Position numbers and translations under genes: made by a program. Below, in pieces: positions 46,326 through 46,822 of a stretch of DNA of 46,822 nucleotides. The stretch's first letter is position 1. Every line of letters begins with the position of its first letter. Under the pieces are notes generated by a model. The model was given only the letters and a program-made list of their open reading frames with translations, made no database searches and was not told the DNA's origin. The stretch comes from Bacteroidales bacterium (GTDB lineage Bacteria; Bacteroidota; Bacteroidia; Bacteroidales; UBA932), in the NCBI GenBank assembly GCA_016281015.1, contig JAEEHS010000051.1, positions 1 to 46,822 of the forward strand, in the 5' to 3' direction.

Positions 46326-46822
46326 CTACTCCCACTCGATGGTTGCCGGCGGTTTGGAAGAGATATCGTACACGACGCGGTTTACGCCGCGCACTTTACG
46401 GATAATCTCATTGGAAACGGTGCGGAGGAAGTCGTATGGGAAGGGGAACCAGTCCGCCGTCATGGCGTCCGTAGATACTACGGCGCGGAGGGCTACCGGA
46501 TTCTCGTACGTGCGCTCATCGCCCATCACCCCCACGCTCTTGACCGGCAGCAGGATAAAACCGGCCTGCAAGACGGCATCGTACAGGCTGGTGGCCATCA
46601 GGCGCGGGTCCGATGCAGACGGGAAACCCATGCCCGTGCAGTCGTAGGCGCGCAGGCTTCGGATAAAAATATCATCGGCCTCCCGTAAAACAGCCAGTTT
46701 TTCTTCCGTCACCTCCCCGATGATGCGGATGGCCAGCGACGGGCCGGGGAAAGGATGGCGGCTCACCAGTTCCTCTTTGATACCCAGCGCCCGCCCCACG
46801 CGACGGACTTCGTCCTTGAAGA
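46326..46822 (-). CDS. guaA: GMP synthase, glutamine-hydrolysing (partial, 5' part outside window)
   Basis: Amidates XMP to GMP. The visible 165 residues are the C-terminal dimerisation/XMP-binding domain: [89 protein letters not shown] and the ending PATIEWE. All are typical and undamaged. The rest of the gene runs off the right edge. It is a second guaA locus: the copy behind guaB at 15237-15405 keeps only the two ends. Confidence 0.95.
   Translation of the reverse strand, partial: FKDEVRRVGRALGIKEELVSRHPFPGPSLAIRIIGEVTEEKLAVLREADDIFIRSLRAYDCTGMGFPSASDPRLMATSLYDAVLQAGFILLPVKSVGVMGDERTYENPVALRAVVSTDAMTADWFPFPYDFLRTVSNEIIRKVRGVNRVVYDISSKPPATIEWE

Overview
The window looks like chromosome from a GC-rich member of the Bacteroidota, most likely an uncultured gut-type Bacteroidales. 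The evidence is the promoter grammar (TTTG, about 20 nt, TAnnTTTG), the lack of obvious Shine-Dalgarno sequences, SPII lipoproteins, a sigma/anti-sigma pair whose anti-sigma carries an outer-membrane barrel, fused FeoA-FeoB, a Bacteroidales-style malate dehydrogenase and anaerobic NrdDG. The genus is an inference. Genes are packed very tightly, with many 1-8 nt overlaps in operons and tail-to-tail overlaps between convergent genes. Nothing here looks like a prophage, insertion sequence or CRISPR array.

Layout. 1-2317 (-): start of the S10 ribosomal operon (rplC, rplD, rplW, partial rplB), led by rplC, not rpsJ. 2460-6936 (-): operon cdaA (c-di-AMP synthase), mutS2, yraN and a damaged mannose-1-phosphate guanylyltransferase. 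6992-9061 (+): compact aspartokinase/homoserine dehydrogenase. 9053-15227 (-): lysine genes dapB, dapE-like, asd, dapD, dapA plus a Na/Pi cotransporter. 15237-16474 (-): a guaB gene without CBS domains followed by a deletion scar of guaA. 16536-17726 (+): two exported proteins. 17730-20202 (-): apt, LuxR-type regulator, ScdA/YtfE-like hemerythrin protein, queH. 20251-24022 (+): NhaC antiporter and FeoAB. 24026-25876 (-): mdh and a lipoprotein. 25954-29687 (+): a small ORF, a phosphopantetheinyl transferase, nrdD and nrdG. 29684-32520 (-): EnvC-like protein and a TPR protein. 32595-37672 (+): ECF sigma factor, anti-sigma/barrel protein, lipoprotein, yifB/comM and tsaE. 37656-41043 (-): sufB-pnuC-sufC-sufD. 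41085-41966 (+): phosphodiester glycosidase-like lipoprotein. 41961-45866 (-): aroB, a fused aroD-aroA, aroC. 45943-46027 (+): tRNA-Leu(CAA) with terminator and a low-GC scar. 46326-46822 (-): 3' part of a second, apparently intact guaA.

Several enzymes are shorter than their family norm through internal or terminal loss: GuaB, ThrA, SufD, ManC-like, AroC and the guaA scar. This suggests ongoing gene compaction. The most interesting points are the guaA scar next to a CBS-less IMPDH, the guanylyltransferase lacking its catalytic signature, a probable dual-membrane-spanning anti-sigma factor, the AroD-AroA fusion, and many promoters whose -7 box lies only 4-9 nt before the start codon, which predicts leaderless mRNAs. 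I found no wholly new multi-gene system. No stretch over 300 bases lacks a gene; the longest such stretch is about 270 bases after the tRNA terminator.
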